NCBI GenBank assembly: GCA_937873665.1
Contig: CALMYW010000507.1
Coordinates: 1-6,545, forward strand
Source: an uncultured Sphingorhabdus sp.
Lineage (GTDB): Bacteria; Pseudomonadota; Alphaproteobacteria; Sphingomonadales; Sphingomonadaceae
DNA: 6,545 nucleotides
Reading direction: 5' to 3'
The notes beneath the pieces were generated by a model. That model saw only the letters and a list, made by a program, of their open reading frames with translations. It made no database searches and was not told the origin of the DNA. Positions 1-6,279 of this stretch are shown here, one piece after another. How positions within the stretch are numbered: the first letter of the stretch is position 1; each line of letters opens with the position of its first letter. The translations under genes were made by a program, and so were the position numbers.

Positions 1-387
1 AAGCCCCAACAGGCGGGTCCCAGTGCCACCGCAACCCCGGACAAGCCGATCCTGGGCGTCGCGGCCACGGCGCTGGCCGACTGGATCGCGGCCAGTGGTT
101 TGAGCGAAGGCCCGATCTTCCGCCGTCTATGGGGCACCCGGATCGGCCCGGGCGTCAGCCCCAAAGCCGTTGCCGCGATCGTGCAGCGGCGCGCCGCGCT
201 GGCCGGACTGGCGGGGGATTTTGGCGGCCACAGCCTGCGCTCGGGCTTCGTCACTGAGGGTGGCCGCCAGGGAGTTGCCCTACCCGCGCTGATGGCCATG
301 ACCGAGCATCGCTCGGTCGCTAGCGTGATCGGCTACTTTCAGGCCGGTAATGCCGCGGAGAACCCCGCCGCAAAACTGCTCGAGTAA
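1..387 (+). CDS. Tyrosine recombinase/integrase, C-terminal part (5' end outside window)
   Basis: The frame is open from base 1 to the TAA at 385-387, so the gene begins left of the window; the TTG at 100 lies inside the conserved fold and is not a credible start. The product is the C-terminal catalytic part of a site-specific recombinase that cuts and rejoins DNA through a 3'-phosphotyrosine. Visible catalytic residues are the HSLR box (His 229-231, Arg 238-240), the second His in TEHRS (307-309) and the Tyr nucleophile in GYFQ (334-336). The first catalytic Arg and the core-binding domain lie outside. The box usually read as TGHRS has Glu in place of Gly here. The tail after Tyr (AGNAAENPAAKLL) is typical of this phage-integrase family. 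The gene converges on the - strand operon. Whether it is an active island integrase or a remnant cannot be judged without the missing half. Confidence 0.9.
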   Translation, partial: KPQQAGPSATATPDKPILGVAATALADWIAASGLSEGPIFRRLWGTRIGPGVSPKAVAAIVQRRAALAGLAGDFGGHSLRSGFVTEGGRQGVALPALMAMTEHRSVASVIGYFQAGNAAENPAAKLLE

Positions 388-438
388 CGCCAGCGACCCG
401 CCGAGGCTGTCTTGCGAAATCCGTGACCTAGCGGGAGA
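388..438. other. Short convergent intergenic gap
   Basis: These 51 bases separate the stop of the + strand recombinase from the stop of the last - strand gene. Transcripts from both sides should end here, yet I see no strong GC hairpin followed by a T-run on either strand. The only inverted match is a weak CCCGC...GCGGG pair with a loop of about 30 bases. No attachment-site repeat is recognisable. Confidence 0.5.
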
Positions 439-720
439 TCAGCTGCGAATCATTGCCATGAGGCCGATGGCGACCACCGTGCCAATGACGCCGGACGCAG
501 CAACGGCTCCCCAAGTTCCCAGTTTAGGCTTGAGCCAGTAGTAGCAGCCGAAGGTAACCAGTCCTCCAACCAGCCCGAACAGTTTGACGATAATCACAGC
601 CAAGATGGACGGCCAAAGCCAGTCCCATGAACCGTCTTTCTTTTCAGGAGCTGCGACTCGCGCTGTTGTGGGCGCTGGCGATGGCGACGACGACGGTGCG
701 TTTGGGTCTTCGTAAGCCAT
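439..720 (-). CDS. Small membrane protein with two predicted spans, MAYEDPNAP N-terminus
   Basis: This 93-residue protein belongs to no family I recognise. Residues 1-34 are hydrophilic and rich in Ser, Pro and Ala. A first hydrophobic segment covers about 36-58 (after the aromatic SWDWLW) and a second about 69-90 (GAVAASGVIGTVVAIGLMAM), joined by a short basic loop with YWLKPK. This suggests a hairpin in the inner membrane. The first nine residues, MAYEDPNAP, are identical to those of the RDD protein encoded just upstream, and the codon differences are all synonymous. The ATG at 720 is supported by AGGA seven bases ahead and by the shared N-terminus. It is the last gene of the apparent operon, 21 bases after the RDD gene. 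A role as a partner of the RDD protein is inference only. Confidence 0.8.
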   Translation of the reverse strand: MAYEDPNAPSSSPSPAPTTARVAAPEKKDGSWDWLWPSILAVIIVKLFGLVGGLVTFGCYYWLKPKLGTWGAVAASGVIGTVVAIGLMAMIRS

Positions 721-731
721 TTTCTCTTCCT
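721..731 (-). promoter_or_regulatory. Ribosome binding site for the 93-residue membrane protein
   Basis: On the - strand AGGAAGAG stands just ahead of the ATG at 720, with AGGA at 731-728 and a seven-base spacer. It is among the clearest Shine-Dalgarno sites in the window and fixes this start. Confidence 0.7.
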
Positions 732-741
732 AGCTTGGTTG

Positions 742-1368
742 TCATTTCCCTGCCGCGTTGAGTGCGCTCATCAGGACCAGCACGACGAACACGGCGGTGG
801 TGCATACGAGCGCGCGAAACACTCCCCACTTCTTATGCGCCACCACCGCGTTGGCAGACGTATCCCACAGCGTCGTGCCGGTTGTCGTGAGGCGCCGATA
901 GGCGAACAGTTGCGTGAACAGAGCGACGAGGGGGATGCCCAGCCCCACACCCTGAACAAACACCAGGAACGAGCGGTTCAGAGCCTCTGAAAAGGGCAAC
1001 AAGGCGCCGCTTGGTTGTGCGACCCGGATGCCGAATAGCCACTTTGCAGGGGTGGTTCCGAACGTTGAGAGCAACAATGCCTCGGCAGGCAACCAGATCA
1101 GATACAGCACGACACCAGCGATGATGGGATTTTCTATTGCCTTTGCGAAGCCGGCTGCCTGATCTGGCATCATCGCGCCAAAAGCAAAAATCAAGAGCAA
1201 GAACAGCGCAAACCCCGCAGTACATGTATCAACTGTGCGTGCAAACAGTCGCCGCCATGGGTGATGCTGCCCACCAAGAAAGGTCTTACTTTGATCAATG
1301 GGCGAGGTTGACTGTCCCACATAGTTGTTGGTGGCGAACGCTGGGGCGTTTGGATCTTCGTATGCCAT
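742..1368 (-). CDS. RDD-family integral membrane protein
   Basis: This 208-residue protein fits the RDD family of multi-span inner-membrane proteins, named for conserved Arg and Asp residues; most members have no firm function, though some have been linked to transport. Residues 1-36 are hydrophilic and start with MAYEDPNAP. The RDD signature begins at about residue 38 (WRRLFARTVD, with Arg44 and Asp47). The second family hallmark, GTTPAKWLFGIRV at 104-116, matches the usual GxTPGKxLxGIRV. Hydrophobic spans are seen near 48-66, 81-101, 128-155 (one or two spans) and 181-203. The ATG at 1368 is preceded by AGAGG with an eight-base spacer and is supported by the match to the start of the downstream gene. 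It lies 20 bases after the exported-protein gene. The substrate, if any, is unknown. Confidence 0.85.
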   Translation of the reverse strand: MAYEDPNAPAFATNNYVGQSTSPIDQSKTFLGGQHHPWRRLFARTVDTCTAGFALFLLLIFAFGAMMPDQAAGFAKAIENPIIAGVVLYLIWLPAEALLLSTFGTTPAKWLFGIRVAQPSGALLPFSEALNRSFLVFVQGVGLGIPLVALFTQLFAYRRLTTTGTTLWDTSANAVVAHKKWGVFRALVCTTAVFVVLVLMSALNAAGK

Positions 1369-1388
1369 TGGGTGGGCCTCTATGCCTG

Positions 1389-2042
1389 TTATCGAATTGC
1401 GATGCTGCTCTTCAAACGGTTGTGCGCTGCAGTTGCCTGTGGATCGCCTTCAATGTATGAAAGCGTAATCAAAGCCTTCTCAGCGCCCAGTGGCACGTGG
1501 TACTGAGTCACCCTCATGGTTTCGGCTGGATTTGCCGTTGAAGTGCGGCCGTAGCTGATGACCAACGCGATTTGCCCGCCAATCGGCTCAACGGCAAAAC
1601 GCGGACGCCCGACTTGTTTCACGCCATTCTTTGCCAGGCCTGCCCACATCGTCGGCGACTCCTCGCGCCAAACGTCGGCCAAGTCCTTTAGCACCTGCTG
1701 CGCATTGGCCTGAACCTCTTGCCGGACTTCTGCTTGGGAGAGTGGTGGCTCCATCGGGATAAACGACACTCTGACCATCGTTCGTGAAGGGGCCGGGTAG
1801 GATTGTGCGGCCAATGAAGCTGTATGGATACTTCGAACGCCGGTGAGTTTCTCGGCTTGGTCCTTGATGAGCTTCCGTTTCTCCGCATCGTTAATCGTCC
1901 AGTCGCTCGGGATCTCGAGTTGGACTCGTCCCTTGACGTTGAGCTTGCTGTAGCCCGTCGTTCGTGCGGCGACAGACAGGGCGACCAAAGCCAGCAAGCA
2001 GATACACAAGGCAGAGACTATTGTTTTCGTAATTTTCATCAT
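1389..2042 (-). CDS. Exported protein of unknown function with N-terminal signal peptide
   Basis: This 217-residue protein has a clear Sec-type signal peptide: a basic start (MMKITKT), a hydrophobic core at about 8-24 and a likely cleavage site near SVA-A at residues 23-27. The two core cysteines do not form a lipobox, so a soluble periplasmic protein is more likely than a lipoprotein. The mature part opens with strand-like VQLEIPSDWTI, which weakly recalls the PsbP/DcrB-like fold, but I cannot assign a family. Its end (FAVEPIG, then MRVTQYH, then ALITLSYIEGD) follows the same order of short motifs as the end of the 349-residue protein encoded upstream. The start overlaps the upstream stop by one base (TGATG), which suggests translational coupling; a second ATG follows at once. 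The TAA is at 1391-1389. Confidence 0.8.
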   Translation of the reverse strand: MMKITKTIVSALCICLLALVALSVAARTTGYSKLNVKGRVQLEIPSDWTINDAEKRKLIKDQAEKLTGVRSIHTASLAAQSYPAPSRTMVRVSFIPMEPPLSQAEVRQEVQANAQQVLKDLADVWREESPTMWAGLAKNGVKQVGRPRFAVEPIGGQIALVISYGRTSTANPAETMRVTQYHVPLGAEKALITLSYIEGDPQATAAHNRLKSSIAIR

Positions 2043-3091
2043 CAGTTCTCGGTGAGGAGGCTCCGCAATAGTTCTTGCTGGACGGCTTGCAACTGGTCGC
2101 GGCTCCGCGGTGAACCGCTCCCCTCATACACATTGATCGACAGTGGAAGCGCGTTCAGCAGCGTTGTCCCGCCGATCCCTGTGATCACTCGGTTAGTTCC
2201 CCCAACGCTCATGTTCATTTTCATGGAAAAATAGACGGCGTTTCCGTCCCGCCCGATCGGCTCAAACTTTGTATCAGACAGGCTGATGTCGCTAGTCTCA
2301 AAAGACGCGTTCAGTCGTCTATTGAGTTCGTCAGCATTTACCCGTGGACTCGAGCGGGAAAGGCCAGCAAGAAAATCTTCTCGCGGCATCTCGACTCGCT
2401 GGAAGTTTCCCTTCGCGCCGAGAAGCTGAATTTGTAGCCAGTGATCCAGCATGTCTCTGCGCCCCAGCCGGTAGTCCTCCAGTTCGGAACACAGGACTGC
2501 CGCATGCAGGAGGCGAGCACCTTCGCCCAGGGAACGCCGTGCAATGTCCAATAGCTCGACTTCGCGCGGCGACGTGCCTGGCGTGCAGTAGCCGCTCGGA
2601 TTCGAGAACACTACCTGCTGACCGAGCACGTCCATCGATTCTGTGGCCGCGCTTCGCTGGATGATGTCCTCTTGGGTGGTCTGCTGCTGCATCACCGGCG
2701 CAGGAGGTGGTGGCTGATAGGAGGGAGTATCCGTGGTGGGTGTTTGCGCAGCCGTAACCGCTGTCGAACGGGTGGATTCTTTCTTGGTCGCATTGATGAA
2801 GATGATGAGCAGGAGGCCAATTCCCAGCCCGATACCGACCATCCATTTGCCGGTGGTCGCTTCCGAGGAACTATCGTGCTGAGCTTTAGACGGCGCAGGG
2901 GCGACTGGTGCTGGAGCTCCCTGGACCTGTCCGGGCGGCTGTTCTGGAGTCGGCGCGGCGCTTGATGGCGGGAGAACTTCTCGCGCAGCAGCAGGCGGGC
3001 TGGCTGGACTGCCAGCCTCGACATCAGTGACGAGTGTCGAGAGGCCGGAGAAGCCCGTCGCGTTAGCCTTTTTTTTGTCGTCGGAAGTCAC
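2042..3091 (-). CDS. Single-pass membrane protein with proline-rich flanks and a conserved C-terminal domain, function unknown
   Basis: This 349-residue protein starts at a GTG (3091-3089). Residues 1-80 are disordered-looking and rich in Pro, Ala and Ser. One hydrophobic span follows at about 82-100 (WMVGIGLGIGLLLIIFIN), then KK and a second Pro/Gln-rich linker to about 140. The folded part, roughly 150-349, has two cysteines (Cys169 and Cys201) that could pair if this side is periplasmic; topology is not settled because charge is similar on both sides. The C-terminus carries FEPIG, NRVITGI and LPLSINVYEGSG in an order also found in the exported protein encoded next. A run of eight A residues lies in codons 6-8. 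It sits 36 bases after the 214-residue gene, and its TGA shares one base with the next start. No known function is recognised. Confidence 0.8.
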   Translation of the reverse strand: MTSDDKKKANATGFSGLSTLVTDVEAGSPASPPAAAREVLPPSSAAPTPEQPPGQVQGAPAPVAPAPSKAQHDSSSEATTGKWMVGIGLGIGLLLIIFINATKKESTRSTAVTAAQTPTTDTPSYQPPPPAPVMQQQTTQEDIIQRSAATESMDVLGQQVVFSNPSGYCTPGTSPREVELLDIARRSLGEGARLLHAAVLCSELEDYRLGRRDMLDHWLQIQLLGAKGNFQRVEMPREDFLAGLSRSSPRVNADELNRRLNASFETSDISLSDTKFEPIGRDGNAVYFSMKMNMSVGGTNRVITGIGGTTLLNALPLSINVYEGSGSPRSRDQLQAVQQELLRSLLTEN

Positions 3092-3106
3092 GACCTTCTT
3101 ATCTCC
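3092..3106 (-). promoter_or_regulatory. Ribosome binding site supporting a GTG start
   Basis: On the - strand GGAGA (3106-3102) lies ten bases ahead of the GTG at 3091, and a second purine run, AAGAAGG, ends only two bases before it. The first has the better spacing. No in-frame ATG is close by, so GTG is taken as the start. Confidence 0.55.
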
Positions 3107-3127
3107 AGATCACAACCACAGATTGGC

Positions 3128-3772
3128 CTATTGGGCTTGGGAACTCGACAGGCGGCTCTTTACAAGTTCGAGCTTGGCCTTGTGAGCCAGCGGCCTGTTG
3201 AAAACACGGTTCTGGATCTGGTCGGATACCTTGCTGATAGCGATGTACGCCATGCTCAGCCCCGACTCGCGCTGAGAGGCTTTCTTCTCGATGAAGTCGT
3301 AGGGGAAGTTCTCGCAGAACTTATGGAAGCCGGAGAACTGGGCGACCTCATTTGTGAATCGGAAGCCGTCCGGTGTGAGGCGCGAGCGCCGGGGATGGTA
3401 CAGGTCGACGAACAGGATGAACCACTCAGATCCATTGAATGACACGGCCTCGAACACATCCACCGTGTCGATGGCTCCGATACGGTGGAACAGGATGCGC
3501 TGACCGGACTGCGTTTCGAGTCTGGACAGATATGCCAACTGCCCGATTGGCCCGTTGACCGGGATCGGGTTGGTCTCGGTATAGCCAAACGGACCGGTGC
3601 CATCCGGGTCTTTGTCGTAGGCCGGAGCGGATTCCAGCATCGACTTCATCGCCGGATGAACCAGTTCCAACTGGAACTTCTCGTCATCAAGAATGCGGTG
3701 GATGTGCGCCATTGCTTCGCGGAGCGCCTTGTCCTCTTTGTTGCCCCCAAACAGATTGGATAGAAATCCCAT
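3128..3772 (-). CDS. Conserved-looking soluble protein of unknown function
   Basis: This 214-residue protein has no signal peptide and no membrane span, so it is probably cytosolic. It opens with an amphipathic stretch, MGFLSNLFGG, then a helical part to about residue 50. The middle contains NPIPVNGPIG followed by YLSRL, and further on DLYHPRRSRLTPDGFRF. I have the impression that such PVNGPxG and YHPRRSR motifs occur in uncharacterised bacterial proteins, but I cannot name the family or a function. The C-terminal third is rich in basic and helical residues. The ATG at 3772 is well supported by AGGGGG with a seven-base spacer (3785-3780). The gene lies 28 bases after the 820-residue gene and 36 before the next, which suggests that it works with them. 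The TAG is at 3130-3128. Confidence 0.8.
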   Translation of the reverse strand: MGFLSNLFGGNKEDKALREAMAHIHRILDDEKFQLELVHPAMKSMLESAPAYDKDPDGTGPFGYTETNPIPVNGPIGQLAYLSRLETQSGQRILFHRIGAIDTVDVFEAVSFNGSEWFILFVDLYHPRRSRLTPDGFRFTNEVAQFSGFHKFCENFPYDFIEKKASQRESGLSMAYIAISKVSDQIQNRVFNRPLAHKAKLELVKSRLSSSQAQ

Positions 3773-3800
3773 GTCACTGCCCCCTGGCTATTTGATTGAT

Positions 3801-6263
3801 CTACTGCAACACGTCGCTCAATCGGCGCATTCCTGGCTTCTTGAAGGCCATGCGGATGGCCTGCTCCAAGATGTGGGAATTCGCGACGTTAATGTAGGAA
3901 ATGCCGACGTTGAGCTTCTTGTCGTCCTTGGCGCCGATGTAAAACGAGCCATCGGCGTTCCACACATGGATTCGATCCCATGAGCAGCGAACACGTTCGT
4001 TCGTGCCAATAAACTTGGACTTCTCCAGCGTGATGCCATCGTCGTGAAGGAGTGCATCGCCGAAATGCAGGTCACGCCCGTCTCTCAGTGCTTCGAGCAT
4101 TTCGGTAAGCAGGCGGACGCATACCGCTCGCCAGAGCTTGTCAATAAACGTCGAGTAGATATCCTGCTTCTTCAGCTCCACAACCGCCTCGGAACTCCGG
4201 TTGCCGAACGCAATCGTGTAGGTTGTCCCCGTGGGGATGCCATTGACGGACTGGCTCACACCGCCCCAGCGAACGCGGGTAATCGAATCGAGTGGGAAGT
4301 TCTGGCCTTTCCATGAGACGCCCTGAGGCGAAATGCTCAATGTGTCCTTGAACACCATCCCGATCTCGGCCTGGTAGGTAATCTCACGCGCCCATTCGTC
4401 TCTTCTTGCGGTGGTCTGCTTGCGTTGCTGGAGGATGTTCGCAAGCGCGTCAGCGTCCTCCTCGACTCGGTCCGCAACATCGGGAACCTCAGAAAACAGC
4501 TCCTGAATCAGCCCGGTCAATCGTTGCGACTGGGTGAGCATGTCGTGCTTGTTGAACAAGTCGATGGCTAGGCTGCGAATCTCGTAGGCCAGATCGCGGC
4601 TCGCCTCGTGATCGATGCCGCGCGCCTTCGAGCTCAGCTGAATGGGCTGGGCGATCTTGTCCCAATTGCGAGCGACGGCATCGAGTTTGTCCACATAGGG
4701 CTTGACGGCCGCCTCCCCGGAGCCCGCGTGTTCTCTGGCGACCTTGATCAGCTTGTGGACGTTATCGGCCTCATTCTGCAGAACGCCTTGAGTTTCCTCC
4801 TCGTAGCTATCCACAAGGTCATCGATCAGCCCGGGCGCATGATCCTCGCCGCCGGAGGTCACGCCGTCTACCGTTTCAGTCATCACTTGAACGAGCGTCA
4901 TCGGCGGTAGCCGATTGAGGGCATCCTTGATAGCACCACGGTAGTACCGCTTGCGTTCCGCCAGTTCGGCCTCGATCTGGTCTAGCGCACGCACCTCCGG
5001 AAAACCAGACACGGCCCGGTCCTCGTTGATGTCGCGCAACACCTCCTCCGGGGTCAGATCGTCGGCGAGGTAGGCGAACTCGATAATGAATCCGGCCAAG
5101 TCGTCCGCATCGTGATTGCCATCCACGGCTTCGAACGCGGCAGCAAGCAGGTTCAGGTGCGCGAGTGTGGGCAGGCCAGATTCTTCCCTTAGTGCCATCG
5201 GGTCGTTGAGCAGGTTCTCGACTAACTGGGCCGCTTTGCGTGGCGAGACGCCGGGGAGCCACGCAATCTCTGCGCTCAACCGCGTGCGTGGGTTAGTCAG
5301 GTCGGAGCGTGCCTTCTGACAAACATCGTGATCCAGTTCCAGCGACTTCTCTTCCGCCAACTCGACGATGTGCCTTCGGTTGTCGCGGGTGGTCACGCCC
5401 AGGATCGCGAACGCGGATTGATGTAGCGCTGATGTTGCAAGACGGGGCTTCGGAATGCTCGGCGCAGGAGCCGAAGCCACCGCCGGCCGCGGGCTCGCTT
5501 GTGCTTGAGGCGCGGGGTCCGATGGGGCCGGAATGCTTCTGATAGCCAGCGTGGCCCTCGCTTCATTGTCCGAAACTCTAATAACTACGCCGGCTGGTTC
5601 CGCTCGGAACTCCACAAGAATGCTCGGCTTACCTTTCGGCATCGGAGGTATGCCGGAAATCTCAAACCTCCCAAATGAGTGTGTAATCGTGGAGTCTGAG
5701 CTATCGCCACTGCACAGATGGAGCGTGATCTGATCCTGACCATCCTCGGCAGTGGAGAAGGTTTGCGAAGCGGAACACGGCAGCCTGCTGGCTTTGGCGA
5801 GAATTGTCGTGAACGTACTGCCTACAGTCTCAATTCCAATGGCTTCTAGGAGGTTGCCATCGTGTGTGAGAACTGATGTTGCCGGTACCGCAATTGAAGC
5901 ACTCTTAGCGCGCGGAAAGATTGGGGTCTCAGGCTGTTGTGGCCCTGACTGAGGCCGGGGGATCGCTGGCGGCTGAGGCGCGATTTCCGGAGCGGGGGGC
6001 TGAACGCCAAGCATCGCCAAAAGCTGCTGGTCCTTAAGCGCATCATGAGCTTGGATGAGGTCCTGAAGTGGCACGGACGCACTTGCGCCAGAGCGTAGCT
6101 CATGACTATATCCAGCGAGCTGCTCTTTCGATGACAAGTGGTCGGAGAGCGTCAAGGACAACGCGAGATCATCGTGGGTTCTGGGTACGGTACGACAACC
6201 ATTGCACAAAACCAGTGCACCGGACTTCGCGGCACCGCACTTGAAGCAGATTGCCATGCCCAT
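3801..6263 (-). CDS. Multidomain chaperone-like protein: zinc ribbon, Hsp70-type substrate-binding domain, J-like domain, possible PH-like C-terminus
   Basis: The product has 820 residues. Cys6, Cys9, Cys20 and Cys23 form a CxxC...CxxC zinc ribbon. A helical segment (about 28-86) and a Pro-rich linker (about 88-118) follow. Residues 137-245 read like the beta-sandwich substrate-binding domain of DnaK: GIETVG, FTTILAK, SQTFSTAEDGQ, ITLHL, SFGRF, GIPPMPKGKP and VIRVSD fall in the DnaK order. The Hsp70 ATPase domain, its LLL linker and the alpha-helical lid are absent. After a Pro/Ala linker, residues 281-338 resemble a degenerate J domain (FAILGV...NPRTRLSAEIAW) without HPD. Residues 340-630 are mainly helical and charged. 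The end (about 631-820) is beta-rich, in two segments that may be PH-like. It is presumably cytosolic and binds peptides; ATP use is not expected. The ATG at 6263 or the one at 6257 could be the start. Confidence 0.85.
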   Translation of the reverse strand: MGMAICFKCGAAKSGALVLCNGCRTVPRTHDDLALSLTLSDHLSSKEQLAGYSHELRSGASASVPLQDLIQAHDALKDQQLLAMLGVQPPAPEIAPQPPAIPRPQSGPQQPETPIFPRAKSASIAVPATSVLTHDGNLLEAIGIETVGSTFTTILAKASRLPCSASQTFSTAEDGQDQITLHLCSGDSSDSTITHSFGRFEISGIPPMPKGKPSILVEFRAEPAGVVIRVSDNEARATLAIRSIPAPSDPAPQAQASPRPAVASAPAPSIPKPRLATSALHQSAFAILGVTTRDNRRHIVELAEEKSLELDHDVCQKARSDLTNPRTRLSAEIAWLPGVSPRKAAQLVENLLNDPMALREESGLPTLAHLNLLAAAFEAVDGNHDADDLAGFIIEFAYLADDLTPEEVLRDINEDRAVSGFPEVRALDQIEAELAERKRYYRGAIKDALNRLPPMTLVQVMTETVDGVTSGGEDHAPGLIDDLVDSYEEETQGVLQNEADNVHKLIKVAREHAGSGEAAVKPYVDKLDAVARNWDKIAQPIQLSSKARGIDHEASRDLAYEIRSLAIDLFNKHDMLTQSQRLTGLIQELFSEVPDVADRVEEDADALANILQQRKQTTARRDEWAREITYQAEIGMVFKDTLSISPQGVSWKGQNFPLDSITRVRWGGVSQSVNGIPTGTTYTIAFGNRSSEAVVELKKQDIYSTFIDKLWRAVCVRLLTEMLEALRDGRDLHFGDALLHDDGITLEKSKFIGTNERVRCSWDRIHVWNADGSFYIGAKDDKKLNVGISYINVANSHILEQAIRMAFKKPGMRRLSDVLQ

Positions 6264-6279
6264 TCTCTTTATCTCTCAC
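6264..6279 (-). promoter_or_regulatory. Purine-rich ribosome binding region before the 820-residue gene, two possible starts
   Basis: The 16-base gap is purine-rich on the - strand. GAGAG (6277-6273) lies nine bases ahead of the ATG at 6263, while AAAGAGA (6270-6264) lies six bases ahead of the in-frame ATG at 6257. The two starts differ by two residues (MG). Neither affects the zinc ribbon. The upstream gene ends right at this site, so coupling is possible. Confidence 0.55.

Noticed and set aside
100..387. A complete 95-residue gene starting at TTG 100
   Set aside because: The frame continues upstream to base 1 with recombinase-like sequence, so the TTG is an internal Leu codon.
388..438. 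Bidirectional terminator between the converging genes
   Set aside because: Only a weak five-base inverted match with a long loop is present, and there is no T-run on either strand.
833..1225. A 130-residue - strand frame inside the RDD gene
   Set aside because: It overlaps the RDD frame, whose family motifs and spans are clear; the alternative has the Arg/Cys-rich look of an off-frame reading.
1965..2042. Lipoprotein signal in the 217-residue protein
   Set aside because: The two cysteines lie within the hydrophobic core (ALCICLL) and lack the small residues at -1 and -3 of a lipobox; a plain signal peptide fits better.
2331..2846. A 171-residue - strand frame inside the 349-residue gene
   Set aside because: It has an Arg/Cys/His-rich composition typical of an off-frame reading, no ribosome binding site, and lies wholly within a better-supported gene with a membrane span.
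3131..3442. A 103-residue + strand frame opposite the 214-residue gene
   Set aside because: It is antisense to a gene with a strong ribosome binding site and shows no motif or start signal of its own.
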